Source of the DNA: Pyrobaculum islandicum DSM 4184
GTDB lineage: Archaea > Thermoproteota > Thermoprotei > Thermoproteales > Thermoproteaceae
Direction: 5' to 3'
DNA: 64,000 nucleotides
Assembly (NCBI RefSeq): GCF_000015205.1
Contig: NC_008701.1
Coordinates: 933,436 to 997,435, forward strand
This document shows positions 24,273-31,917 of this stretch, piece after piece. The notes below the pieces were generated by a model. It had not been told where the DNA came from, made no database searches, and was given only the letters and a program-made list of their open reading frames with translations. The translations under genes were made by a program, and so were the position numbers. Each line of letters starts with the position of its first letter. Position 1 is the stretch's first letter.

Positions 24273-25538
24273 TTACGAAGTTAAAAATGTGACGGTCGCC
24301 GGAGTGGAAAAAGTGGGTTGTTTTACCTTCTCTATCAGCTCCCGGTATCTCCTCTCAGCCCATATCATGGGCACATTGTCGCGGTGCGCTCTGAAGCCGC
24401 AGGCAGGGCAACGCATGAAGCGGCCGTTTTCCTCAACCATCTTGACTCCACAGCGGGGGCAGACAGTTGAGTACAACCTCTCCTCCAGATACGGCAAGCC
24501 GTACCACTGCGCCGACTCCTTCAGCCTCCTCCTTAACTGCCCAAGCCCGTCTAGGAAGTGTTTCTTATCGTCTCTCCAGTTGCCCTCCCTGAGCTCCCGG
24601 TACGTGTCGTCCTCTATTGTATCAACAACGATCGCGGCTTGGCGCTCTCTGGCCAGCTTTATGATCTCGCAGGCGGCGTTTATAACGACGTCGCGGATTA
24701 TGCCATAGCGCTTTGTCTCAAGTTTCCACAGTTGTCTCTGGAGGTCAAGGGCTCTACGCTGGTCTCTGTCCTCGTCCACACGCGCGAGGGCTCTGCTCAG
24801 TTGTCTTATGTGGATATGTATCTTCTCAAGCTTCCGTATCCGCTCTTTCCTAGGAAACTTCAATAGCTCCACGACACGACCGTCGACCACGAGACCAACC
24901 TTTACGTAGTGGTCTAGGCGGTTGACGTCGATAACGACAAGCGCCTTGGGCTCCACCGGCGTCACCTCTCTAGCGAACACAAGGGCGATATACAGGCCGC
25001 CGTAAGTAGGATCTTTGCCTCTCCTCACGTTGATGTCCAAGAATGCCAACTTCAATTTAGCGCCCTCTTGTAGTCTCTCTCTTATCCAAGTGACGTTGCC
25101 CTTCTCCAACCTGATTGCGAAAGGCGGTATGCCGGTCTTCCGCACTCTGACTATGCCACTCTTTAGGTCGACAAAGACCGCCTTACTTGTATCTCTTTCG
25201 TCCTCAACTCTCAACTGAACGTTTAACGGAATCGATCTGTGGAACACTACGTCGCGCCAAAACACCTTTCCCTGGTCTATGAAGTACCTCCCCAACCCGT
25301 ACTTGGGAAACACCTCCTCGATAATCTGGCGCGCCAACTCACGCTTGTCCAACGTGAGGAGTCTGTCCAACTCCTCCGCCGTCAGCTTCGGCTCCTCTTG
25401 CCCCGTCAGCTCCTTCAACAGCCTTCTGACGTATTCTTTTGCGGCCAAATGTATTCTTGTCACAAGGTCAAGGACGTCTGGCCGCTCTTCGATGAGTTTC
25501 CAGGGGATTTCAACCCTCAGCGTTCTGTATGCGTACAT
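24273..25538 (-). CDS. TnpB-like RNA-guided nuclease/OrfB family protein, intact copy
   Basis: 421 residues from ATG 25538 (MYAYRTLRVEIPWKLIEERP). The longer frame to 25745 runs into a different relic and is rejected. Domains: helical N-terminal half with TGQEEPKLTAEELDRLL; RuvC-I VVIDVNRLDHYVKVG (about residue 219); RuvC-II AAIVVDTIEDDTYREL, where the usual Glu appears as Asp; zinc ribbon CPRCGVKM-CPACGF; RuvC-III AHRDNVPMIWAERR. All three acidic positions are present. No TnpA nearby. Known TnpB proteins are RNA-guided DNA nucleases; activity here is inferred. Confidence 0.8.
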   Translation of the reverse strand: MYAYRTLRVEIPWKLIEERPDVLDLVTRIHLAAKEYVRRLLKELTGQEEPKLTAEELDRLLTLDKRELARQIIEEVFPKYGLGRYFIDQGKVFWRDVVFHRSIPLNVQLRVEDERDTSKAVFVDLKSGIVRVRKTGIPPFAIRLEKGNVTWIRERLQEGAKLKLAFLDINVRRGKDPTYGGLYIALVFAREVTPVEPKALVVIDVNRLDHYVKVGLVVDGRVVELLKFPRKERIRKLEKIHIHIRQLSRALARVDEDRDQRRALDLQRQLWKLETKRYGIIRDVVINAACEIIKLARERQAAIVVDTIEDDTYRELREGNWRDDKKHFLDGLGQLRRRLKESAQWYGLPYLEERLYSTVCPRCGVKMVEENGRFMRCPACGFRAHRDNVPMIWAERRYRELIEKVKQPTFSTPATVTFLTS

Positions 25539-25559
25539 GGCCTTGTATGTGGTGGGGCT

Positions 25560-25810
25560 GAAATCTCTGTTGGTTATAAAAGGCGCATGGGGGCAGGCCA
25601 AAAGTTTTACAAGACAAACCCACAGCGCCGTCGTAAAGGCGGCGTTAGGAGACTTGGCCATGTTGTTGACCTTCGCCGCCACAAGAGCAATCGTTATCAT
25701 AAGCAACTTGCCGCCCCTCGCGTTGTCCATACCGGCGATACCCACCGCCGTGTTGACGGCGCTCGCGGTAAAACCGCCGCAAACCCGTTTCTTAACCCGT
25801 CTACACCTCT
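25560..25810 (-). pseudogene. Relic of the repeated hydrophobic protein gene
   Basis: The minus strand reads TASAVNTAVGIAGMDNARGG, LLMITIALVAAKVNNM and AKSPNAAFTTALWVCLVKLL. It is the better-preserved twin of the relic at 9100-9410, and likewise sits beside a TnpB palindrome. It fuses in frame to the tnpB leader, which explains the overlong reading frame. Confidence 0.5.
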
Positions 25811-25845
25811 AACGCAGTCTCCCACCACTTTCTACTCCCTCGGTT

Positions 25846-25878
25846 CACCTGCCTGACAGCGACGACGTCAGGCAGGTG
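25846..25878. repeat. Palindrome P3 (TnpB element 5' hairpin)
   Basis: CACCTGCCTGAC and GTCAGGCAGGTG form a perfect 12-bp stem around AGCGACGAC. The flanks extend the symmetry imperfectly: CTTTCTACTCCCTCGG on the left, GTCGAAAGAGTTGAAAG on the right. Lies between the intact minus-strand tnpB and a plus-strand remnant. Confidence 0.85.
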
Positions 25879-25994
25879 AGTCGAAAGAGTTGAAAGGACG
25901 TCTCTGGCTTTTTGTAGTGGTGGGGGAGGTATGAAGTTGTCGCATACATTGCCAACGCCGCCGGGCGGATACTAACCGCAATTTCCCCCTATAT

Positions 25995-26368
25995 CCAACA
26001 ATCGCCGGCGAGATCATAAAATTGGCAAGGGAGTACCAAGCCGCCATAGTGGTAGACACGATAGAGGAGGAGAGCTACCGGGAGCTGAAGGAGAGCAACG
26101 GGAGCGGCGAAAAGAAGCACTTATTAGACGGTTTGGGCCAGCTGAGGAGGAGGTTGAAGGAGCTCGCCGAGTGGTACGGACTGCCGTATCTAGAGGAACG
26201 GCTGTATTCGACCATCTGCCCCCGCTGTGGCGCGAAAATGAAAGAGCTGAGTAACAGGCGGATGCGTTGTCCTTCTTGCGGTTTCAACGACCACAGAGAC
26301 AACGTGCCGTTGCTTTGGGCAAAGAGGAGGTACTTGGAGCTCCTCCAGAAACAACCCGTTTTTCCAAC
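25995..26368 (+). pseudogene. TnpB-like gene, C-terminal half
   Basis: Frame matching GEIIKLAREYQAAIVVD, TIEEESYRELKES, LDGLGQLRRRLKELAEW, zinc ribbon CPRCGAKM-CPSCGFNDHRDN and VPLLWAKRRYLELLQKQP. Its last codons (QPVFPT) are interrupted at 26370 by an inverted tnpB fragment and repeated at 26552-26593. Confidence 0.75.
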
Positions 26369-26370
26369 CC

Positions 26371-26510
26371 AGGCCATACTTCTGGAACGCTTCTTCAATA
26401 ATCTTGTGAGCCAACTCGCGCCTATCTCTTGTAAGCAAGCGGTCTAGCTCCTCTACCGTGAGTTTCGGCTCATCTTGTCCAGACAATTCCTTTAACAACG
26501 TTTGGCTCAT
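26371..26510 (-). pseudogene. Older TnpB-like gene, upstream part of a split copy
   Basis: ATG 26510 (MSQT) is fused directly to LLKELSGQDEPKL, so about 30 early codons are already deleted. It reads on through TVEELDRLLTRDRREL to AFQKYGLG at 26371. The continuation is found 2.3 kb away at 24095. The leader on the right keeps the CTAGTTTTTCTTCTC motif typical of these genes. Confidence 0.7.
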
Positions 26511-26551
26511 GGGCGCATATTGCGTAGAGAAGAAAAACTAGGTCGTCGGGA

Positions 26552-26593
26552 CAACCCGCTTTTCCAACCCCGGCGACCACCTTAAACTCGTAA
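26552..26593 (+). pseudogene. Terminal codons of a TnpB-like gene
   Basis: CAACCCGCTTTTCCAACC encodes QPAFPTPATTLNS followed by TAA at 26591-26593, matching the extreme C-terminus of the intact protein (QPTFSTPATVTFLTS). Nearly the same 18 bp also stand at 26352-26369, so the inverted fragment between them is flanked by direct repeats. Confidence 0.6.
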
Positions 26594-26756
26594 GTCTTTT
26601 CGCCCATGGGACAACCGGCCCTAGGGACCCGGCCGGCTGTTGAAGTCCGCCAAGCCCGTCCGCCCGGGCACGGCCGAACCCCCACGCCCCCGGGTTGCCA
26701 AACGCGACTCAGGCACGTGCCCCGAGCCCCCCGGGGCCAGTTGTGCAAAGGGGGGC
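26594..26756 (+). ncRNA. Class B structured 3' tail (candidate omega/re-RNA)
   Basis: GC-rich tail after the TAA at 26593, ending GCAAAGGGGGGC at about 26756, which matches the class B ends at 8484 and 54303. The element end is only about 38 bp from the pyrB start, so it abuts or partly replaces the pyrB promoter region (GTTTAAAAG at about 26767). Confidence 0.45.
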
Positions 26757-26794
26757 TTTGAAAACGTTTAAAAGACGGTACAGTCCATGTGTAG

Positions 26795-27709
26795 ATGTGG
26801 CGTGGGAGAGATGTGATATCTGCACGCGACTTCAATAGAGTAGATCTAGAGGAGCTATTTGAAATGGCTAAATATATGGAGAAGTATGCTAAAAGTCGTG
26901 TCGAGTTTTTAAAGGGCAAAATTATGGCTGTGGCGTTTTTCGAACCTTCTACACGTACTAGGCTGAGTTTTGAAGTAGCAATGAAGAGATTGGGCGGAGA
27001 TGTCATTGGATTCTGGGGGGCTGAAGGCACAAGCGTAGAAAAGGGCGAAACTCTTGCAGATACTATAAGAATGTTAGACGCATACTCTGACATAATTGTC
27101 ATAAGACATAAGTATGAGGGAGCGGCTAAGCTTGCTGCAGAAGTTGCAGAAAGTCCTGTAATTAACGCCGGCGACGGCGCCTATAACCACCCGACACAAG
27201 CCATGTTAGATGTATATACCATATGGAGAGAGTTTGGCACAGTGGATGGATTAAATATAGGTCTCCTAGGCGACTTACGTCATGCACGTACTATAAACAG
27301 CCTCCTTGAAATACTTACAAATTTCAAAGTGAGAGTTTATCTAATCTCTCCCGAACTTCTCCGCCCTAGGGTAGAGACGATAAACTACATCCAATCTAGG
27401 GGATTAATGCTAAGTTTTCATACAAACATAGAGGAGGTTATACATGAGCTCGACGTTGTATATGTAGTAAGGATTCAAAAAGAGCGGTTTATTGACCCAT
27501 TGGAATATGAAAGAATAAAGGGGAGCTACAAAATAACACTAGATACTTTGAAAAACGTAAAGAAGAATCTCATAATACTTCACCCTCTGCCACGTGTAGA
27601 TGAAATAGACCATAGAGTAGATTCAACGCCGTATGCAAAATACTTTAGACAGGCGGCGTTTGGGGTTCCCCTGAGGATGGCACTTCTATACCTTATTCTA
27701 CAGCCGTGA
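26795..27709 (+). CDS. pyrB: Aspartate carbamoyltransferase catalytic subunit
   Basis: Condenses carbamoyl phosphate and aspartate, the committed step of pyrimidine synthesis. It is 304 residues. Carbamoyl-phosphate site [13 protein letters not shown] (about residue 48), [19 protein letters not shown] (about 126) and the C-terminal [10 protein letters not shown] (about 264) are intact. No regulatory pyrI follows in the window; downstream is a transposon relic. Confidence 0.95.
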   Translation: MWRGRDVISARDFNRVDLEELFEMAKYMEKYAKSRVEFLKGKIMAVAFFEPSTRTRLSFEVAMKRLGGDVIGFWGAEGTSVEKGETLADTIRMLDAYSDIIVIRHKYEGAAKLAAEVAESPVINAGDGAYNHPTQAMLDVYTIWREFGTVDGLNIGLLGDLRHARTINSLLEILTNFKVRVYLISPELLRPRVETINYIQSRGLMLSFHTNIEEVIHELDVVYVVRIQKERFIDPLEYERIKGSYKITLDTLKNVKKNLIILHPLPRVDEIDHRVDSTPYAKYFRQAAFGVPLRMALLYLILQP

Positions 27710-27712
27710 CCC

Positions 27713-27750
27713 GCCTCTCCGCCCTTTAGGGCGGAGTTTCTCCTCGTTCG
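27713..27750. repeat. IS605-type end hairpin
   Basis: CTCCGCCCTTTAGGGCGGAG is a perfect 10-bp inverted repeat, four bases after the pyrB stop. Similar CCCTTT/AGGG hairpins occur at 50440 and 52890. It marks one end of a degenerate second-family TnpB element extending to the right. Confidence 0.6.
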
Positions 27751-27974
27751 CATCTTCATCGACGGCACGACTGTCTCTAACGTGGGGTCGTGGGGCTGGA
27801 CGGCACGCAGCCCTCCTCCAGCGTCTACACCGCGGCTCTCGCCAAAGTTAGTGAGCAATGGAGCGTCCCTTGCCAGGACAATCTTCGAGTTGACCCGCCA
27901 AGCCGTATGGAACATACCTTTATCTCTCTTTACCGCTCTGCCATAGAAAAATATAGACCGCCGGATGTCCCCAC

Positions 27975-28142
27975 TTATGCAAGGTCCGCACTGTAAGGGT
28001 CTCGGCTGTCGTCCCTCGTCGGGGTTAATAGGCCGTTTGAGATGGGATAGTAAGTTTCGATTTTCCTTGGCATCGGCGCCCTGTACCCCAGCATAGCGGC
28101 GACGTTTCTGGCGGCGTTTACGTCTGCGTTCAAAGCAATGCC
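27975..28142 (-). pseudogene. TnpB remnant with RuvC-III motif
   Basis: The minus strand encodes LNADVNAARNVAAMLGYRAP, the classic RuvC-III block of IS605-type TnpB, then MPRKIETYYPISNGLL and a stop at 27975. It is distinct from the neighbouring intact TnpB (GRDVAAVINI), so it belongs to another subgroup. The stretch 27750-27975 contains only degenerate continuation of this element. Confidence 0.6.
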
Positions 28143-28183
28143 AAACCCCTACAGATATAGAGACTGCGGTACACCGTTTGTCC

Positions 28184-29434
28184 CTAGGCGGTCATAGCTG
28201 ACAATTCTTGACTAATCGCGCCTAGGGACTTTCTCCTCGCCCACGCCCCCATTGGTAGCCAGGCTACCTCGGGCATGGGGTCATCGGGCATGGGGCCGGG
28301 CGGCACGCGGCCCTCCTCGAGTGCCCTCCTTTCGATGTTTATGACGGCGGCGACGTCCCTCCCCCATTCCCGCCCGCAGTGGGGGCACCGGAGGAGCCTC
28401 GGGGCAGAGCCCCTCGCAAGCCCCCCGCCACACCGCGGGCAGGTGGAGGAGGTTCTCCTCGGATTGACCTTCACCACGGGGATCCCCCTCTCCCTTGCCT
28501 TACGTATAATTTTCCTCAACATACTTCTAAAGCCAGCTTTGTAGATTCTATCTCTTAATACAGGATCATCAACTCTCGATATCATGTTTTTTGGCGCTTC
28601 CTTTGGCAAATTTTCGACGGCTATTGCGGCACCTAACCTCTCCGCCTCTCTGACTACGAAATTGGCCGCCTTCCTCCTAATGTCGCTCTTCTTGTTCAGC
28701 TCGTTTCTCTTCAGCGCGCGGCTTGTATAGCGGTTGCCCTTGAGAGACTGCATGACCTCCCTACGGCTGTGGTATCCCACAGTGATGTTCCTAATCCCGG
28801 TCTCAAGGATGTATACCCTGCCGCCGGCCTTCACAGCCACGTTGTTCTCGTTGAGGTCAACGGCGATGATGCCCTTCGCCGGCCTCTCCTCTACAACCTT
28901 CTCGAAGACGAAGTAGACGTAGACCGCCCTCCTCTTTTCGTCCAGCTTTAGCCTCGGCTGCGACTTCAGCCTCCAGCCGCCGTTGAGGTGCTTCCAGAAC
29001 TGCTTGGTCGGCCAAAGCGGTATCGTTATCCGACCTCTGTGCGTTGACACCCTTATGGCGGTATAGCCCTCTGGCTTCCAGAGGCGGTCGTCAAGCCAGA
29101 TGCTGATCCTTCGTATTTCTGGCTTTTCCGTCTTCGCCTTGCCCTCGCGCTTCAGCGCCATAAAGCTCTTTACGCGTGTGGCCGCGTCCTGCGCCGCCGT
29201 GTAGACGTAGTGGGATGGGAGGTCGGGGTGCCTCCTCCTCAGCTCTCTGTACTTCTTTTCAAGCTCCTTCAACGCGTTGAACTTCCTCCAGCTGAGGCGG
29301 GCGCTGGGGATTACGACGGCGCGAGTGAGGACGTGATCCCTCTTCTTCTCCGCGTCTTTCTTCTTGCCTCTCTCGGCGCTTTTCCCGCCGCTCTTTCCGC
29401 CCCTCTTCTTCGGCTCGCCCTCCTCTGCTCCCAC
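28184..29434 (-). CDS. tnpB: IS200/IS605-family TnpB (second family)
   Basis: 416 residues. Basic Lys/Arg-rich N-terminus, then RuvC-I GIIAVDLNENNVAVKAG (about residue 200), RuvC-II AAIAVENLPKEAP, zinc ribbon CPRCGGGL-CPHCGREW and RuvC-III GRDVAAVINIERRAL. All catalytic acids are present, so it may encode a working RNA-guided nuclease. The GTG at 29434 follows an in-frame TGA four codons upstream; homologous sequence continues above that stop, so the gene may have lost its original N-terminus. Confidence 0.82.
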   Translation of the reverse strand: MGAEEGEPKKRGGKSGGKSAERGKKKDAEKKRDHVLTRAVVIPSARLSWRKFNALKELEKKYRELRRRHPDLPSHYVYTAAQDAATRVKSFMALKREGKAKTEKPEIRRISIWLDDRLWKPEGYTAIRVSTHRGRITIPLWPTKQFWKHLNGGWRLKSQPRLKLDEKRRAVYVYFVFEKVVEERPAKGIIAVDLNENNVAVKAGGRVYILETGIRNITVGYHSRREVMQSLKGNRYTSRALKRNELNKKSDIRRKAANFVVREAERLGAAIAVENLPKEAPKNMISRVDDPVLRDRIYKAGFRSMLRKIIRKARERGIPVVKVNPRRTSSTCPRCGGGLARGSAPRLLRCPHCGREWGRDVAAVINIERRALEEGRVPPGPMPDDPMPEVAWLPMGAWARRKSLGAISQELSAMTA

Positions 29435-29816
29435 GTAAAATCATTGTTTTCTAAGCTCCTACGTGTTGTAGACGGCGGAGGTTTCCCAGAACCTCTCGGG
29501 CCGCCCGCTGATGACAAAAATGACCATGAAAAAGGAAACACCCCCGTCTTCATACGCCTTGCCGCATGTTGAACATGTCTTTAACATCAACTACGCGCAT
29601 CCTTATTCCATACTCCGTTAACTCAACGTACATGAAGGAAAAAGTGCAAAATATAGAGGAGAATGTGAGTACAGCAGACCGATAATTATCAAGCGTAAGC
29701 TATCGTACCTTGCTGAGCCAGCAACCGAAGTCTAACATGTATAGACAGCCGTAAGCCCTGCTCTTCTGGGCGGGACGCCCTAGACTAAATATTAAATTTG
29801 CAAACTTTTACCACAT
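29435..29816. other. Gap with decayed tnpB leader and hairpin
   Basis: The minus strand reads GRPERFWETSAVYNT, then a stop, then ELRKQ, stop, FYVGAEEG, as if the TnpB N-terminus were decaying. A short frame MYVELTEYGIRMRVVDVKDM follows at about 29570-29630. AGCCCTGCTCTTCTGGGCGGGA (29754-29775) is an end-type hairpin. No other gene seen. Confidence 0.35.
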
Positions 29817-30347
29817 ATGACTATCGAAGTTATAATCGATGGACCGCAGAAGTTTACAGGCAAAGATGGAAAAACCGAGTTTATAATACGTGAAGCAACT
29901 TTAAAAGATATAAATGACGTTGTTGCTATAAATCGAAAGGTACTCCCAGAAAACTACCCCGTTTGGTTTTTTGTTGAACACTTAGAGCAGTTTCCAAAAG
30001 CGTTTATAGTAGCGGAGGTTGGCGGGAAAATCGTCGGATATGTTATGTCACGTGTAGAATACGGCTGGAGTAATATAGAGAGAGGTAAGGTGGTCAAAAA
30101 GGGGCATATAGTTTCCGTAGGTGTACTCCCAGAGGCTAGAAGATTAGGCATAGCCACTGCGATGATGCTACGGGCTATGAGAGCAATGAAGATATACTAC
30201 AGCGCTACAGAAGTCTACTTAGAAGTCCGCGTCTCTAATACGCCGGCAATTTCGCTCTATGAGAAGCTAGGTTATAAAATAGTGGGCAGAATACCGCGTT
30301 ACTACAGCGACGGAGAAGACGCCTACTTAATGGCTTGTCCACTATAG
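29817..30347 (+). CDS. N-terminal acetyltransferase (ARD1/RimI type)
   Basis: A 176-residue GNAT protein. After a 20-residue lead, the domain runs from FIIREATLKDINDVVAINR to YEKLGYKIVGRIPRYYSDG. The acetyl-CoA loop is VSVGVLPEARRLGIATAMM (R/Q-x-x-G-x-A). Archaeal relatives acetylate protein N-termini. Likely monocistronic; the next gene starts 43 bp later. Confidence 0.88.
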   Translation: MTIEVIIDGPQKFTGKDGKTEFIIREATLKDINDVVAINRKVLPENYPVWFFVEHLEQFPKAFIVAEVGGKIVGYVMSRVEYGWSNIERGKVVKKGHIVSVGVLPEARRLGIATAMMLRAMRAMKIYYSATEVYLEVRVSNTPAISLYEKLGYKIVGRIPRYYSDGEDAYLMACPL

Positions 30348-30390
30348 GAGGCACAAAGCAAAATATTTAACAAAGAGATATACATCATGT

Positions 30391-31914
30391 GTGCTTAGTA
30401 CAATTGTTAAATGGCAACTAAGAGGCATTGAACGGACAGACCTTGACCCCCTTAGGTTTAGAGGAACGGCAAGACTTTTCAACCTCTTAGGTCTCGGAAT
30501 CTTGGGAATAGGAGGCGTCTTCATAGCCTTAAGAGCACTCCCACTCGGACCGCTCTTTCTTGGAGTAGGAGCGCTACTCTTTTTCTTCCCCAAGTTGCTT
30601 GTCTCTCTACGCGCCGGCTCTATTCGTGAGCTCTTGACGACAGAGATGGTTTTCTTCACCGCGCTTGTACAAATGGCCTTCGCCACAAAAGCCCACCTGA
30701 ACTTGGTCATTGAGAGGATGATGCGTTATAGAGAGCTCCCAGGCGTGAGAACCCTCGCGATAGCCGCGTGGAATAACGCCAGGATGATCGGCATGGAGCC
30801 TATGGACGCCATGAAGCGCGCCGTGGAGAAGCTGGCTCCCCAGAAGCTGGTGTACCGCTTCAACTCCCTATACACCTCCCTCCGCATCGGCGAAGATATC
30901 GTAGCGAAGCTCTCCCTCTACATGGATATGGACATCGTGGAGTTCTCGACGGCTATGCAGAGGCGCATGGATAGGCTGACGTCTCTCATATCGTCCCTAG
31001 TAGTGGGCCTCGCAATGCTGTCAGTCACGGCGGTGGTCATCGGGAGAGGCAACCCAGCCATGCTCGTGCTAATGGGCGGCCTCCTCCCCGCCATCTTAGG
31101 CGTCGTCATGGCCCTCTTCATAAACGTGCCGCTTATGAAAATGGACTTTAGAATCCCCCCGCTCCTCTTCGGCATAGCTGCCGCTGTCGCCATGATAGTG
31201 TTGGGTTTCACGCCGATGTCCTTCTACGCGCCGCTCATCGCCTTCGGCGTAGCATTGGCTGGATGGGTTATCACGCGGGAAAGAGTCGACGCCAAAGCCT
31301 TCGAGAGGGGGTTCATGGACTTTGTATATACGGTGTTCGACGAGCTTAAGAGAGCCCCCTCCGTCTACCGCGCAGTTGAAAACGCCATAACCTTTGGGGA
31401 CTACGGCCCATTTAACAGCAAGGCGGCTGCGCTCTTGCAGACCATGAAGGTGGGAGACAGTAGGCTTGAGGACGTAGCTTTAAAAGGCATGCAACCGGTA
31501 ATGTCTGTGATATTGAGGATGCTCTTGGACATATACCGCCTCGGCACGTTACCCCGATCCACCATAGACCAGCTACAGAACTTTGTGGTAAAGCTCTTTG
31601 AGTACAGATCCGAGATCGGCAGGACGTTAAACATAACCCGCTTCCTCGCGCTCGCGGGAGCCGCCATGGTGGCCTTCGTAAACACTTCGATGATTAGGCT
31701 GACCGAGGCGATGTCTAAGATCTCCGGTGGGGCGCAACTAGGCGGCGTGGGCATGAGCATGCTGTATCTAGCGCTCGCCATAATGTCCGTGGGCTACTAC
31801 TTCCTCTTCACCAAGATAAGCTTCTCCACTAGAGGCGGGCTTCTGTATTTAGCCCTGCTGTATCTGGCCGTATTCGTTGCGTCGTTTGCGGTAGGGGTGT
31901 TCCTCAAGGCGTAG
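30391..31914 (+). CDS. Type IV pilus/type II secretion membrane protein (FlaJ/TadC type)
   Basis: A 507-residue platform protein for assembling pilin-like subunits. Two F-domain-like repeats: helices at about 30-70, a cytosolic helical domain (FTALVQMAFATKAHLNLVIE), membrane helices at 205-300, a second cytosolic domain (FDELKRAPSVYRAVENAITF) and four C-terminal helices. Ends 3 bp before the ATPase gene. From about 30650 the codons become much more GC-rich than the first 85 codons and the neighbours. Confidence 0.8.
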   Translation: MLSTIVKWQLRGIERTDLDPLRFRGTARLFNLLGLGILGIGGVFIALRALPLGPLFLGVGALLFFFPKLLVSLRAGSIRELLTTEMVFFTALVQMAFATKAHLNLVIERMMRYRELPGVRTLAIAAWNNARMIGMEPMDAMKRAVEKLAPQKLVYRFNSLYTSLRIGEDIVAKLSLYMDMDIVEFSTAMQRRMDRLTSLISSLVVGLAMLSVTAVVIGRGNPAMLVLMGGLLPAILGVVMALFINVPLMKMDFRIPPLLFGIAAAVAMIVLGFTPMSFYAPLIAFGVALAGWVITRERVDAKAFERGFMDFVYTVFDELKRAPSVYRAVENAITFGDYGPFNSKAAALLQTMKVGDSRLEDVALKGMQPVMSVILRMLLDIYRLGTLPRSTIDQLQNFVVKLFEYRSEIGRTLNITRFLALAGAAMVAFVNTSMIRLTEAMSKISGGAQLGGVGMSMLYLALAIMSVGYYFLFTKISFSTRGGLLYLALLYLAVFVASFAVGVFLKA

Positions 31915-31917
31915 GCC

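Noticed and set aside
25539-25745. N-terminal extension of the intact TnpB-like ORF to 490 residues
   Set aside because: The extra 69 residues belong to the repeated hydrophobic relic also found at 9100-9410; all other copies start at the M-x-x-YRTL position.
25830-25900. CRISPR array
   Set aside because: The palindromes resemble repeat ends (GAAAG) but occur singly, kilobases apart, with no spacer ladder.
29210-29572. Leu/Pro-rich plus-strand ORF of 120 residues
   Set aside because: Shadow of the Lys/Arg-rich N-terminus of the TnpB on the other strand.
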